Shown here one piece after another: positions 36,901 to 45,154 of a stretch of DNA of 64,000 nucleotides. The stretch is from MGIIb-Q1 sp964342465. Its GTDB lineage: Archaea; Thermoplasmatota; Poseidoniia; Poseidoniales; Thalassarchaeaceae. The stretch's first letter is position 1; the number at the start of each line of letters is the position of its first letter. A model generated the notes under the pieces. It did no database searches, was not told the DNA's origin, and saw only the letters and a list, made by a program, of their open reading frames with translations. The position numbers and the translations under genes are program-made. The DNA lies in assembly GCA_964342465.1 (NCBI GenBank), contig CAYFFQ010000001.1:248001-312000 (forward strand), given 5' to 3'.

Positions 36901-38889
36901 TGATATTTCCAGCGTGACAGCCCCAATGTAGGGGTCTTCAAACTGGGGGTTTTCCTGACCGGGAGTGGGCCAAGGGGATGCTACCCAAGTGGAGGTAGGG
37001 TCATTTCCTGCGACCAGTGTGCCATTGAGAGGAGTGAGCCCATAGACAACCGTCTGCACAACTTCATCTTGAGAGTCGTGAAGGGTCACTGCATCACCAC
37101 TGTTCTGAAGATTCATGGAAGTGCCGTTGCGATAGACGACGAGGTGGCCACCCGCTTCCAGCATCCAGTCATCACCGTTCGCTTCATCGAGTCCGGGTAT
37201 GGTGGTCGAGTCGAATCTAAGTGATGAGTTGCGTCCATCCTTCATTCGCCAGTTCTGGAAACTTGCTGATTCATTGCCGACATTGACAATTTCAATCCAT
37301 TCTCCTTCGGGGTGGATATTGCTGTCAGAACCCGTCGGGTTGGCCATGATTTCAGAGATTCTGAACTGGGCACTTTCGTTCACGGATGAGGAAATCTGAT
37401 TTGGATTCGGCCCCGCGGGTGTCGCCCAATTGGAAATTGAGAGGGGCTGGGCAGGGAGGTCGGCATCTATTGGGATGGCGGTTCGGTTGGTTCCGGGGTC
37501 AGAATCCCAGTGGATAGAATCGACGATGACACCGTCAGGGGTGAGGAGGGAGAGTGTGTCACCGCTAATCAACATCTGAGCGGTTGTCTGTGGAGCCGTG
37601 AGGACGACGTATGTTTGCGCATCAACAGTCATACCATTTCCACTGTCGCGGTCGACAAAACCCGCATCGAGCGAGAACGACTGACCACTGCCTGTGCGAA
37701 TTTCCCATCCGGTCAGGTCGACGCCAGCACCACTACCGCGGTGGGAAAGTTCAAACCACTCTCCGTTGGGATATGCGAGCCAACTGTTGGTGGCGTTGAC
37801 CATCACCTCGTTTATGCGAACATCGCTACTGCCGTTGACATTGCGGGCAGCAGGCTCAAGCGGAGTGGGGAATAGAGACTGAACCCAATTCCCCCCACCT
37901 GTGAGAGGAGGGACGAATGAATGGCCAGCCTTGCCGTTGCCGCTGTAATTTGCGGCAGAGACATATTCTCCCTCTGGATTTACGAGAAACGCTGAATCGC
38001 CACCGTTGTTGAAGACGCCATACTGGTTCATGCCATTGGTGGCGACGACCCTTCGCTCGCCAGGGTTGATTACAGCTGATATAGCGTGGTCGACCAGATG
38101 GCTGGCGTTGATGGCCAAGATGTTGCCGGTTTGGTCTTTTATCGTCCAATTGTCCAGTGAAATCGGGTTGGAGCCATCGTTGATGATCTCAACCCATTCA
38201 CCAGCCGGATAGGTCCCATTGTCATTCGATGGCCACGCATCGGCGAGCACTTCCGTGATTCGCAAGTCGCTGACGTTCCAAGTGGGGCCCCCACTACCAC
38301 TGCCCGAGTTCACTGCGCCCGGTGTGATGGTGGAAACTTCTGGCCAGTCTGCGCTAGGTGAGGCACCCTCGACCAGTGAATTGCCCTGATTGGCGTAGAT
38401 CGACCATGTGGCCTGATGCTGGAGGTTTCCGTTGGAATCATAGAGGGAGGAGACACCCTGTCCATTGGTCATGCAGTACCCGCAAGACTGCCCATCTCCG
38501 TTGCGAGCGACGACCATGTAATCTCCAGCTTGGATGACCAGATTCTGTGGATTCTGCGGCCAGACGACGGTCATCGGAGATGATGTGATGGAGATGTCAA
38601 GTTGACGTGAGGAGTGGTCTTGCAAATACCAACCCGTGACATCAACGCTGGTGGTGCCGGAATTATACAATTCAACCCATTCGCCGCTTGTCCAATCTGT
38701 GGGGCCGACGGCATCCGTCTCAGAGCCCACCGCATTGACGAACAACTCGTTCAAGCAGACCGCGCCGACGCAACCGCTGCTCTTGGCTGCGCCTCTGATG
38801 GTAGGCGCCTCTCTGAGAAAAAGTGCGGTTTGGCTGCTTAGAATCAGTAATATCAGTATCAGGTAGATGGGTGTCTGCTTCGCTTGCAT
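33961..38889 (-). CDS. Giant surface protein: lamin-tail domains, phospholipase D domain, C-terminal anchor
   Basis: A 1,642-residue secreted protein. The ATG at 38889 gives a signal helix (TPIYLILILLILSSQTALF). About six lamin-tail-like domains follow to residue 950, each with the pattern LxELxxNAxG...GEWVELYNSG...VDLTGWxLxD. Residues about 970-1370 form a phospholipase D fold with two HKD motifs: HSKVAVRDGESVWVSSGN and HNKGVIVDGESVLISSINWN. Then a short calcium-loop region (DFDEDGLDNFREMEVGGDP), a membrane helix (ILLSIVGVAMIALVIALLAVLL) and a cytosolic tail ending with GWTPQQVQEALAAGWTVEQL. Lamin-tail domains are often found on secreted nucleases, so extracellular DNA or phospholipid cleavage is likely but unproven. 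Confidence 0.8.
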   Translation of the reverse strand: MQAKQTPIYLILILLILSSQTALFLREAPTIRGAAKSSGCVGAVCLNELFVNAVGSETDAVGPTDWTSGEWVELYNSGTTSVDVTGWYLQDHSSRQLDISITSSPMTVVWPQNPQNLVIQAGDYMVVARNGDGQSCGYCMTNGQGVSSLYDSNGNLQHQATWSIYANQGNSLVEGASPSADWPEVSTITPGAVNSGSGSGGPTWNVSDLRITEVLADAWPSNDNGTYPAGEWVEIINDGSNPISLDNWTIKDQTGNILAINASHLVDHAISAVINPGERRVVATNGMNQYGVFNNGGDSAFLVNPEGEYVSAANYSGNGKAGHSFVPPLTGGGNWVQSLFPTPLEPAARNVNGSSDVRINEVMVNATNSWLAYPNGEWFELSHRGSGAGVDLTGWEIRTGSGQSFSLDAGFVDRDSGNGMTVDAQTYVVLTAPQTTAQMLISGDTLSLLTPDGVIVDSIHWDSDPGTNRTAIPIDADLPAQPLSISNWATPAGPNPNQISSSVNESAQFRISEIMANPTGSDSNIHPEGEWIEIVNVGNESASFQNWRMKDGRNSSLRFDSTTIPGLDEANGDDWMLEAGGHLVVYRNGTSMNLQNSGDAVTLHDSQDEVVQTVVYGLTPLNGTLVAGNDPTSTWVASPWPTPGQENPQFEDPYIGAVTLEISEVMAQCTAGGLDIDGDWLELHNSGSETINLSRWIVANDNGDALVLRDNFLQHFETGSPTAPTDWWNLQPDDYVVVVPENNGFLSNFNEMVDLRDPNGNVRQEARWTSSENCRSIEGDSSAWQEDWLNTMWPTPGEENPTPTPWNPEDPVWFTRIMPGQVHNRDNEFIEITNMGTSVLDLSGWHLNRIKSDGSSNSGTFTAYSLAPRESVILSQSPENLSEDGGLSAVDMDDVLDYSPWMYDSGATLQLISPEGLVADTVAYGDGLTSVEGWSGPAVSKPPATFQGLIFMRGDGCSDVDDTNSSADWEVRWIRLGASLFCDSGVFTTTGSVTPMVSPDGSLYQFLEWLDGTQTELHIHVYELMGGDIVAKLVELAAADVDITVVLEEDPLEEGEDLYKIRGMAYELYAGGVDVYWMGNPRGENAPPAPYQYLHSKVAVRDGESVWVSSGNLKESTLPPGDWSSNRDWSLIIDSADVAQLVLTRLEWDEDVSHPHLNAYSTVDPSTGRPSGWTSAGPSGLDAPPPTETPPTITGEINGQVFTCPDDCVSGIVNLLDSAETSIDLSLQGFDLGWHWGFGDNPLSAAIERALQRGVKVRLLINGYYVWTDNDIRESVDHFNNQWNRSDGYDATAILMAPGARITKLHNKGVIVDGESVLISSINWNSNAILRNREMGIVVNNAALAQWYTASFEEDWYRLDNSTDSDGDNLPDAWELEYGLNRTSSVIPGSSLPEQSHDFDEDGLDNFREMEVGGDPHNADTDGDCVDDMAELLFATAAGVAATDAILFADADNNGVADGEETECGSNIAGITNGNGDDNSNGTVDQGPQLPEADNPLDSTAARILLSIVGVAMIALVIALLAVLLSGRENASGVVSDTLLDFTEAAFIDDSPSDLGSINQSTSHHHPSAEGDTFVLDSSTATGEPKILSGRDNAIGRHDGVHGAPLMDGFEFEGWTPQQVQEALAAGWTVEQLREHYNQNRK

Positions 38890-38952
38890 GGGGTCCACTC
38901 TCAATTGTTCCTTCGGTTTCGCTCAATGCCATTACAATTAGCGTTTTCCGAT

Positions 38953-38969
38953 TTCGCCCTATGGGCGAA
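38953..38969 (-). promoter_or_regulatory. Hairpin upstream of the lamin-tail/PLD gene
   Basis: TTCGCCC, loop TAT, GGGCGAA: 7-bp perfect inverted repeat 64 nt upstream of the ATG at 38889. It is further from the start than the other hairpins and may lie upstream of the transcript start rather than in the leader. Confidence 0.3.
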
Positions 38970-39061
38970 CCCATTCATTTTTTTACCGACGATGGGTGGA
39001 GTGCTGTCTCATTATTGTGATGGTTGAACTACTCGTCAGGAGATAATCCGGCTCTCATGTA

Positions 39062-40939
39062 TCATGTGAATCCGAACGAATCCATCCTCGCTGCGAATGT
39101 GTAAATCATTATCGGTACGAGAATGATACCCATGCCGTGGCTTCTGCGAATGCCGATACGAGGTGGCATCAATCCGAGGACAGTGCCGGCGATGAGTACA
39201 CCTATGCCTATCCACCCAGTAGTGAGCCAGACAAGAGCGGAGACAAATATGATGACGCTCATGACGAGTGAGCGCAGAGGAATGAGTTCGTGCAACTTCA
39301 ACATACCCTGTCCGACTTTGACCATGATGGGAACAGCGAGCAGTCCTGAAGCGACTGTGACTGCGAGCAATCTGATGAAGTCTGGTGGCGGTTCGATTGC
39401 TGACCATGGGTCTATAGGATACATCATGTTGAGGGCGAGTGCCGCCCCTGAACGAGGCCGCCCCACCAGATAGAGGAAGGCGAGAACCATCACCGTGACG
39501 GCGGTGTTTGTCGCCGAGAGGATGGCGATGACTTCGAGGTCCTGTTCACTCGATGTCATCTCAAGGTCGAGGTCGGGGGATATCTCCCTCTCCTCCCTCG
39601 CCGCACTGAGGAGAGCGAGGTCTTCAGCGCTCAGTCCACCACCAGTCAATCCCATCATGGCGTTTTCATCATCAACGAGTTGGCGACCACCCCTCACTGA
39701 GCCATCGAGAACGATACCACCTGATGAGAAGGGGGCCGCTGCTGACCCTCCACCGTCTTGACCAGTGACAGAAGTGGAAACTCCTGACGGTGAGACGGCT
39801 TCCGGCATGGCGGTGGATGCGAGAGTGATGCTTCCTGCCGCTGGGTCAGTTGCAAGAGTGGTGACTCGTGCAGTCGGTTCGGTATTTTGGCTGGTGGCGG
39901 CGAGGGCTTCTGCTTCCTTCCTCCTAGCCATCGCCTGCATCGCCGGATGATTCGCTTGACCTGGGCCAAATTCAAAATCGGCGGGGATATAATCTGGGTC
40001 TCGCAGTTTACCGAAGAAATTGCGTACGCTCATCACCACAACCGTCGCTTGGGCGGCGGTCATTCCAGGAAGAATAGCCATCACCGCGGCACAGATGGAA
40101 GAGAGGAAACATGGAATCACCAGTGGCCCTGCCGGCGGCAGGTCCCACTCATCATCTTGCGAGGGCATCTCGCTCGTCGTGACATAGATGTCCAATAGAT
40201 TGGCGATCCCGAAGAGACCAGCCAACCCAGGCATCAACATCGTCGCGCTCGGCATACCGACTGGTGAACGGCCCGGCAGTTCAAAGACCGCCCAGCCGTA
40301 GAAACCGCTCAACAGGAAGAAGGCGGCGGCGACGATGACTCCGACCACATTTGAATTGTCGGAGAAGGAGAAGTCCAACTCGCGGCCAGCCACTTTCACC
40401 TGCCACTTCTTCGACAGTGCCTGCATCCAGCGCGGCCAAGGCAGTCTCGTCGTCTCGGTCAGAATCAGAAAACTGGAGATGGCCAACAGCAACCACGGAA
40501 GAATCTCACGACTCTCTTCATAGAAACCGAGCCCCGGGTTCTGACCGAACAGGAATCGGGCGAACAGTAGTAGTGGAATGGATAGGAGTAGACCCAACTG
40601 TGACCCTCGCGCAGAATAGGCTACACCCTGCGTAGCCTTGCCGGCGAGCAACATACGATGGCCGGGCAACAGCGCCAACGCGGTGTCACCGTCAGGAGCA
40701 CCCACCAGCGCACTCGGAATGTAGTTGAGGAAGGTATGCACAGTACCCATGGCGACGATTATCGCCGCAACCGCTGAGAGAGGAATGCCCACTCCCACCG
40801 CCAAGGGGGAGAGACTCAGTGCGATGAGGGCCACATTGTTGACATGGAATCCAGGGATGAGTCCAGTCATGCAGCCGAGAAAGACCCCGATGAAGAATGA
40901 CGCCATCAGCCAGAGCCATTCACTCAACCAGATCTCCAT
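39062..40939 (-). CDS. TctA/DUF112-like multi-pass membrane protein with long insert
   Basis: A 625-residue membrane protein with about twelve hydrophobic segments. The N-terminal FIGVFLGCMTGLIPGFHVNNVALI and TFLNYIPSALVGAPDGDTALALLPGHRML resemble the archaeal branch of the tripartite tricarboxylate transporter TctA family. About residues 300-440 are an Ala/Ser/Thr-rich hydrophilic insert (AMARRKEAEALAATSQN to EREISPDLDLEM), which splits the membrane domain. The ATG at 40939 follows GGTGAG; a longer form from 40993 would overlap the upstream gene. No TctB or TctC partner is visible, so transport substrate and mechanism are unknown. Confidence 0.65.
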   Translation of the reverse strand: MEIWLSEWLWLMASFFIGVFLGCMTGLIPGFHVNNVALIALSLSPLAVGVGIPLSAVAAIIVAMGTVHTFLNYIPSALVGAPDGDTALALLPGHRMLLAGKATQGVAYSARGSQLGLLLSIPLLLFARFLFGQNPGLGFYEESREILPWLLLAISSFLILTETTRLPWPRWMQALSKKWQVKVAGRELDFSFSDNSNVVGVIVAAAFFLLSGFYGWAVFELPGRSPVGMPSATMLMPGLAGLFGIANLLDIYVTTSEMPSQDDEWDLPPAGPLVIPCFLSSICAAVMAILPGMTAAQATVVVMSVRNFFGKLRDPDYIPADFEFGPGQANHPAMQAMARRKEAEALAATSQNTEPTARVTTLATDPAAGSITLASTAMPEAVSPSGVSTSVTGQDGGGSAAAPFSSGGIVLDGSVRGGRQLVDDENAMMGLTGGGLSAEDLALLSAAREEREISPDLDLEMTSSEQDLEVIAILSATNTAVTVMVLAFLYLVGRPRSGAALALNMMYPIDPWSAIEPPPDFIRLLAVTVASGLLAVPIMVKVGQGMLKLHELIPLRSLVMSVIIFVSALVWLTTGWIGIGVLIAGTVLGLMPPRIGIRRSHGMGIILVPIMIYTFAARMDSFGFT

Positions 40940-40955
40940 GCTCTCACCCAGTCCT

Positions 40956-42497
40956 TCACCGACGGTCAATACAGAGTTGCACTTCTCGCTCAATCACATT
41001 CTCCTGTGTAGTGAGTCTTCCACTCCAGTCTAGAGGAACCTGCCCAGTGGCGTTCTGGGTGGCCATCTCCGTGCCATCTCCTAGGAGACAGAGTTTCTCA
41101 CCGAGTTGTGTTCCTTCCCTATTCACCCATAGAGTTCCATTGTCCTCACTGACGATGCCGTTGATCTTCACCAATTTGTTGATGTCCCACTGCCACGAGT
41201 CATAGCCCTCAGTCCAAGCGAGGGTGACCACAGGTATCGGCTCTTCAACCCAGATTGACATGGTGTGAACCTGAAGGAGCAGCCGTGCATCAACGGAGTC
41301 CCAGATGAGTGTAGCAGAGACCGTCACCTTGGTGCCGGCTTCGACCCATTCGTCACGCGCCCCTTCCAAGACGATTCTCAGTTTCGTTGAGCGGCTGAAG
41401 TAGTCCGGTCCGTCAGCGAGGTATCCCTTGTTGTAGTCGGGGGAAATCGGGCTGTCAATCCAACCGACGAGGTCCAATGTCTGATTGCGGTAGGCGTTGG
41501 GGTCGCGCACAAGGTCGGACAAGGGGGTGGTATCGCCTCCGATGTCTCCAGTCGGGTTGATGAGTTCTGTGGATTGTCCGTGGTCGAGACAGAGTTGGAT
41601 TCTCTCCTCTTCCCACACCAGTCTGCCGGAAAAATCACCGATGTCACCATGACTGTCATTTTCATGGGGGAGTAGACATAGTTTGTTGTTCTCCCCCGGT
41701 CCCATTATCCACCACGCACCGCTGTCGTTATTGGCTTCACCTTCGATGGTGACCAGCGAGCCGATATCATAGGACCAAGTTGTCGAATCTGCGCTCCAAG
41801 AGAGCCTCTTGGCACCGGCGGCGTGGATGATGGTTATCTGGGTCGAATGAGTCTGAAGTTGCCAGCGGAAATCACGCTCAGACCAGCGTACCCAACCGGT
41901 CACGATGATTTTTGAACCAGCCTCATAACTCTCATTGAGCCGCCCCTCAATCGCCAGTGAGATGATGTGGTCGGCATTTCCGTATGATGGATGGTCCATC
42001 AGTGATGAAACTTGGCGGGTGACATTCCCTTCGAGCACATCACCCGAATATCCGACCAGTGAGATGAGGTCACCCTCGAACGCTGCAGGGTCGTGCGATA
42101 CGCCAGTGAGATTCATGTTGTGAACCTCAGGAACCCAATCGCGGTCCCACTGAACCGCACCAGCACCCTTTGATGAGAGCCAGATTCTGCCATTCCACTC
42201 AGTCACCTCGCCTACTACCTGCACCAATGTCCCGATTGGTGGGAGGATGCCTGTCTCGGTCCATCTCACCTCACTGACATTGTAGCCATCCTCGACCAGC
42301 AGGTCGATTCTGTCCGTACCACTATCGTAGGGGTCACGCACATAGGAGGTCAATTCCCCACGAATTTTCACTGACTCCCTGATGTGTTCATGCAGGTCAG
42401 CGATTTCCACGATGTCAGGTTCCCTGACAACAGCATAGAAATTCATCACGCTGACGAGGAGAATGCTCAGGAAGAACATCGCCCATAGTTTCGCCAT
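40956..42497 (-). CDS. Secreted or anchored protein with tandem OB-fold-like domains
   Basis: A 513-residue protein with an N-terminal membrane helix (WAMFFLSILLVSVMNFYAVV) and no second one, so the rest is probably outside. It has four or more similar modules of 90-110 residues: IRGELTSYVRD...IGTLVQVVGEVTEWNGRIWL, LISLVGYSGDVLEG...AGSKIIVTGWVRWSE, LVTIEGEANNDSGAWWI, and LVKINGIVSEDNGTLWV. The strand pattern and the V-x-G-x-V/W motifs fit OB folds of the tRNA_anti/nucleic-acid-binding kind. The module before last is followed by CLLPHENDSHG, and CLLGDGTEMA appears near the end. It is 17 nt upstream of the TctA-like gene, so they are likely cotranscribed. Confidence 0.6.
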   Translation of the reverse strand: MAKLWAMFFLSILLVSVMNFYAVVREPDIVEIADLHEHIRESVKIRGELTSYVRDPYDSGTDRIDLLVEDGYNVSEVRWTETGILPPIGTLVQVVGEVTEWNGRIWLSSKGAGAVQWDRDWVPEVHNMNLTGVSHDPAAFEGDLISLVGYSGDVLEGNVTRQVSSLMDHPSYGNADHIISLAIEGRLNESYEAGSKIIVTGWVRWSERDFRWQLQTHSTQITIIHAAGAKRLSWSADSTTWSYDIGSLVTIEGEANNDSGAWWIMGPGENNKLCLLPHENDSHGDIGDFSGRLVWEEERIQLCLDHGQSTELINPTGDIGGDTTPLSDLVRDPNAYRNQTLDLVGWIDSPISPDYNKGYLADGPDYFSRSTKLRIVLEGARDEWVEAGTKVTVSATLIWDSVDARLLLQVHTMSIWVEEPIPVVTLAWTEGYDSWQWDINKLVKINGIVSEDNGTLWVNREGTQLGEKLCLLGDGTEMATQNATGQVPLDWSGRLTTQENVIEREVQLCIDRR

Positions 42498-42605
42498 ACC
42501 TTCGCACGGTCAACTATTCGGCTTGAAGGTTGGGGGGAATGAAGTGAGAGAACAGATGGAAAAATCGTAGAGTGGTTTATCCTCTATCGCTATAGTGGTA
42601 GGGCT

Positions 42606-43952
42606 GTGAAGCAACCGCCAAGCCACTCCCGTCTTCTCTTCGCATTGACCATCTTCGCCCTCTGTGCCACATTGAGCACACCACCTCACAATTCTCTCGG
42701 GAACATCTATTCCGGACAATCATCCGATGCTGATACAGCGGGCGACTCTGAGAGAGTCACTTCCAATTGGACAGCGCATCTCCCAGTTTGGCAGGTGGGT
42801 GAAAAGTGGGTCTACGACATCGTCCTCGACGCGAGGGAGATGGTGGCTAACTCGTCCGACCTTGAAGGTGCGGAATTGGACCCATTGGTGGGAGAAGCGA
42901 CCATTGAAGTCATGGGTGTGGAAGAGAGAGATGTTGGCGGTGCAATCACTCCTGTCTATCGAATACTCACTGATGCCGAGGTAGTAGGAGATGGGAGGGA
43001 TTTCCCTGCCCCTATCCTTGGAAGGGTGGATGGTTATCTTACCTCTGGATTCACCCTCACCGAATACCTCAGGGTCGGCGACTTGGCGCTGGTGGAATAT
43101 GACAAAGAGATTCAAATGAGATTCACTGCTGAGGTCGCCTTCGTTGAACAGACGGTGGAAGTTGCTGATTTCGTTGAGTCAGGCGCATATACACCGCCCC
43201 TAGAGTTCTATGATTACCCGATGGCGGACAACGAATCGTGGAATTTAGTGACCAATCTGACCAAGACTTACAGTGGAAGCAGTGATGTGGTCACCCTACC
43301 CGAGCAACCCGAATACTTTGACCAAGAGTGGTTGTTCAACATCAATGAGAGTGGGGATGGTGGTTACGCTGGTTGTGAGAACAGCACCCGAGTCTGGCAG
43401 ACCAACCCCGACGGAGAGGTTGAAGAGTGGAGGTGGTGGTGTCCAGCCGTCAATCAGTATTCGCGACGATGGACCAACGATATCGCCCTCGGTGGAGTGG
43501 ATGCGGACCTTCAGTTGACCGCATACACAACCCCGACTTCCTCGATGTTCGTAGAAGTGGTTGTGCAACCGGAATCTACTCCCCTGAACAGCGAAGTTGA
43601 TATTGTGGTCAACATCACTGACTCATTCGGGAATGCTGTTGTAGGGGAGTCTGGGTTCATTTATCTTCATGGTGTCACACCACTGACATTCATTACCGAC
43701 GAAAACGGAACATCACAAGTGAGGATGCAGGTCGGGAACAGTATGGATGACACCCCCACTGCTGATGATTGGGCCACTCATGGGATCGTCGCCTATCTGC
43801 ACGCCGACCAAAGTGTCGGGGCGACAACCGTGACGCTTGAAGGAAGTGCGATAGGTGGTCTGTTGAGAATTCATGCCAATAATCTTGCATATCACGCCTC
43901 ATCAACGATGGCCTCCCAATCGGCAATGTTTGAGGCTTCGGTTAGATACTGA
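42606..43952 (+). CDS. Secreted hypothetical protein
   Basis: A 448-residue protein with an N-terminal hydrophobic signal (LLFALTIFALCATL). The first half (WQVGEKWVYDIVLDAREMV, VGEATIEVMGVEERDVGGA, GRVDGYLTSGFTLTEYLRVGDLALVEYDKE) looks like a beta-rich domain common in archaeal secreted proteins; the second half contains an Ig-like module (TPLNSEVDIVVNITDSFGNAVV). There is no C-terminal membrane helix. The start is a GTG at 42606 without a clear ribosome binding site. It is convergent with the next gene, whose N-terminal part (DDWFVYEGYSESLTA) looks loosely similar, with stops 5 nt apart. Function unknown. Confidence 0.6.
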   Translation: MKQPPSHSRLLFALTIFALCATLSTPPHNSLGNIYSGQSSDADTAGDSERVTSNWTAHLPVWQVGEKWVYDIVLDAREMVANSSDLEGAELDPLVGEATIEVMGVEERDVGGAITPVYRILTDAEVVGDGRDFPAPILGRVDGYLTSGFTLTEYLRVGDLALVEYDKEIQMRFTAEVAFVEQTVEVADFVESGAYTPPLEFYDYPMADNESWNLVTNLTKTYSGSSDVVTLPEQPEYFDQEWLFNINESGDGGYAGCENSTRVWQTNPDGEVEEWRWWCPAVNQYSRRWTNDIALGGVDADLQLTAYTTPTSSMFVEVVVQPESTPLNSEVDIVVNITDSFGNAVVGESGFIYLHGVTPLTFITDENGTSQVRMQVGNSMDDTPTADDWATHGIVAYLHADQSVGATTVTLEGSAIGGLLRIHANNLAYHASSTMASQSAMFEASVRY

Positions 43953-43957
43953 ACTCC

Positions 43958-45064
43958 TCACAGGTCAAGGTCATCCAAGGGGTCGTGTGGCTCGTCTTCT
44001 CCACTCTCATCTGCCGCCTCGCTGTCGCTTACAATCGGAATCACCGGAGCGGTCATTCGTGGTTTCGGCACCATACTCAGCCCGAATCGAGTGGCTCCGA
44101 TTCCGATGACGACAAGAACCGCGAAACAGGCGAGCAGTATAGGCATCAGAGAATTAGTTGATTCATTCGCGTCGTGCGGTTCAGTGACATAATATCGATA
44201 GTCGACCAAGGTGGCCGAAAGGGTCAATGTTCCATTGTGCCATCTCTCCGTGCGCGCAAGAAATCCCTCAGAGCGGAAGAAATCGACGGTCGTGGTGTTA
44301 TCGGAAAGGTCAACCCTCTCGACAGCCAAGGTGTCGTGCCTCTTTTCGTTGAGGTCGCCATAGTGAACATCCCTCTCACCTAACACACGAAATGCAACCT
44401 GTGTCACATTGGAGTGGTTGTATTCCCTCTCAGACCAGAGGCCGTGGTTTTCGCGAACCCTCTCAGTGCCACTCACTTCAACCCTCTCTTCGACATCCCA
44501 GATTCCTCCGAGTTCAACTCTCACGGGGAAATGCCCAACCCTCTCGACGAGTTTGACTTCTCTCAGTTCGTGTTCAAGGAGGTTTTCTTCCCCCCCACCG
44601 GAAAATGTCGTGGTGGTGCTCGTCACGCTGTCCAGTTTTTCCCAACCGGCAGTTCCACGCGCCTGCCAATGGGTCGCGTAGTGAGTGATGCTCATGTTCA
44701 GGGTGTCGTTGTCGTAGTTGGTGGTATTTGCCTGCCAACCGACGGAGATGTTGACGGTGTGACTGATTTCCGCCTTGATACAATCACCGGACCAAGAGAG
44801 GATGGTGCATACTTCGTTTCCCTTATGGGTGACGCGCAATTCTTCCACATCGTTCAGGGTTACCCCTTCGAAGTTCTCTTCGCCTTCCCACTGTTCTCTC
44901 AGTTTTGCTGTCAGTGATTCAGAGTATCCCTCGTAGACGAACCAGTCATCGGGAGTGTAGTCCGGATTGCTCACCATCTCTATTGCCGATACATGAGGCA
45001 GAGGGATGAAGAGGATGATTAATAGGCAGATGAAAGCGTTACGCCCACACTTGACCAGCCTCAT
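43958..45064 (-). CDS. Membrane-anchored secreted protein with acidic DDLDL tail
   Basis: A 368-residue protein: signal peptide (AFICLLIILFIPLPHVSA), an ectodomain of about 280 residues rich in charged beta strands and N-x-S/T sequons (NNT-like sites at NTTN, NDTLN, NMS, NHS, NVT, NTT, NGT, NES), a membrane helix (LMPILLACFAVLVVIGIGA) and a cytosolic tail ending EDEPHDPLDDLDL. Not recognised as a known family. The ATG at 45064 has no ribosome binding site. It is divergent from the subtilase gene with only 90 nt between. A very similar acidic C-terminus occurs in two other anchored proteins of the window. Confidence 0.65.
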   Translation of the reverse strand: MRLVKCGRNAFICLLIILFIPLPHVSAIEMVSNPDYTPDDWFVYEGYSESLTAKLREQWEGEENFEGVTLNDVEELRVTHKGNEVCTILSWSGDCIKAEISHTVNISVGWQANTTNYDNDTLNMSITHYATHWQARGTAGWEKLDSVTSTTTTFSGGGEENLLEHELREVKLVERVGHFPVRVELGGIWDVEERVEVSGTERVRENHGLWSEREYNHSNVTQVAFRVLGERDVHYGDLNEKRHDTLAVERVDLSDNTTTVDFFRSEGFLARTERWHNGTLTLSATLVDYRYYVTEPHDANESTNSLMPILLACFAVLVVIGIGATRFGLSMVPKPRMTAPVIPIVSDSEAADESGEDEPHDPLDDLDL

Positions 45065-45132
45065 GTTGTAGCAAGGTGAGAGTTTTTGTTTTCAGCGTGA
45101 CGGCGGAATGGGGCAGATTCAAAGCGATTAGG

Positions 45133-45151
45133 GCTCACCCAAAGGGTGAGC
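45133..45151 (+). promoter_or_regulatory. Hairpin hiding the ribosome binding site of the subtilase gene
   Basis: GCTCACCC, loop AAA, GGGTGAGC: perfect 8-bp stem. Its 3' arm contains GGTGA, the best ribosome binding site, 5 nt before the ATG at 45155. The arrangement matches the hairpin at 50938-50952 base for base around the site (GGTGAGCGATATG against GGTGAGGATATG). Confidence 0.5.
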
Positions 45152-45154
45152 GAT

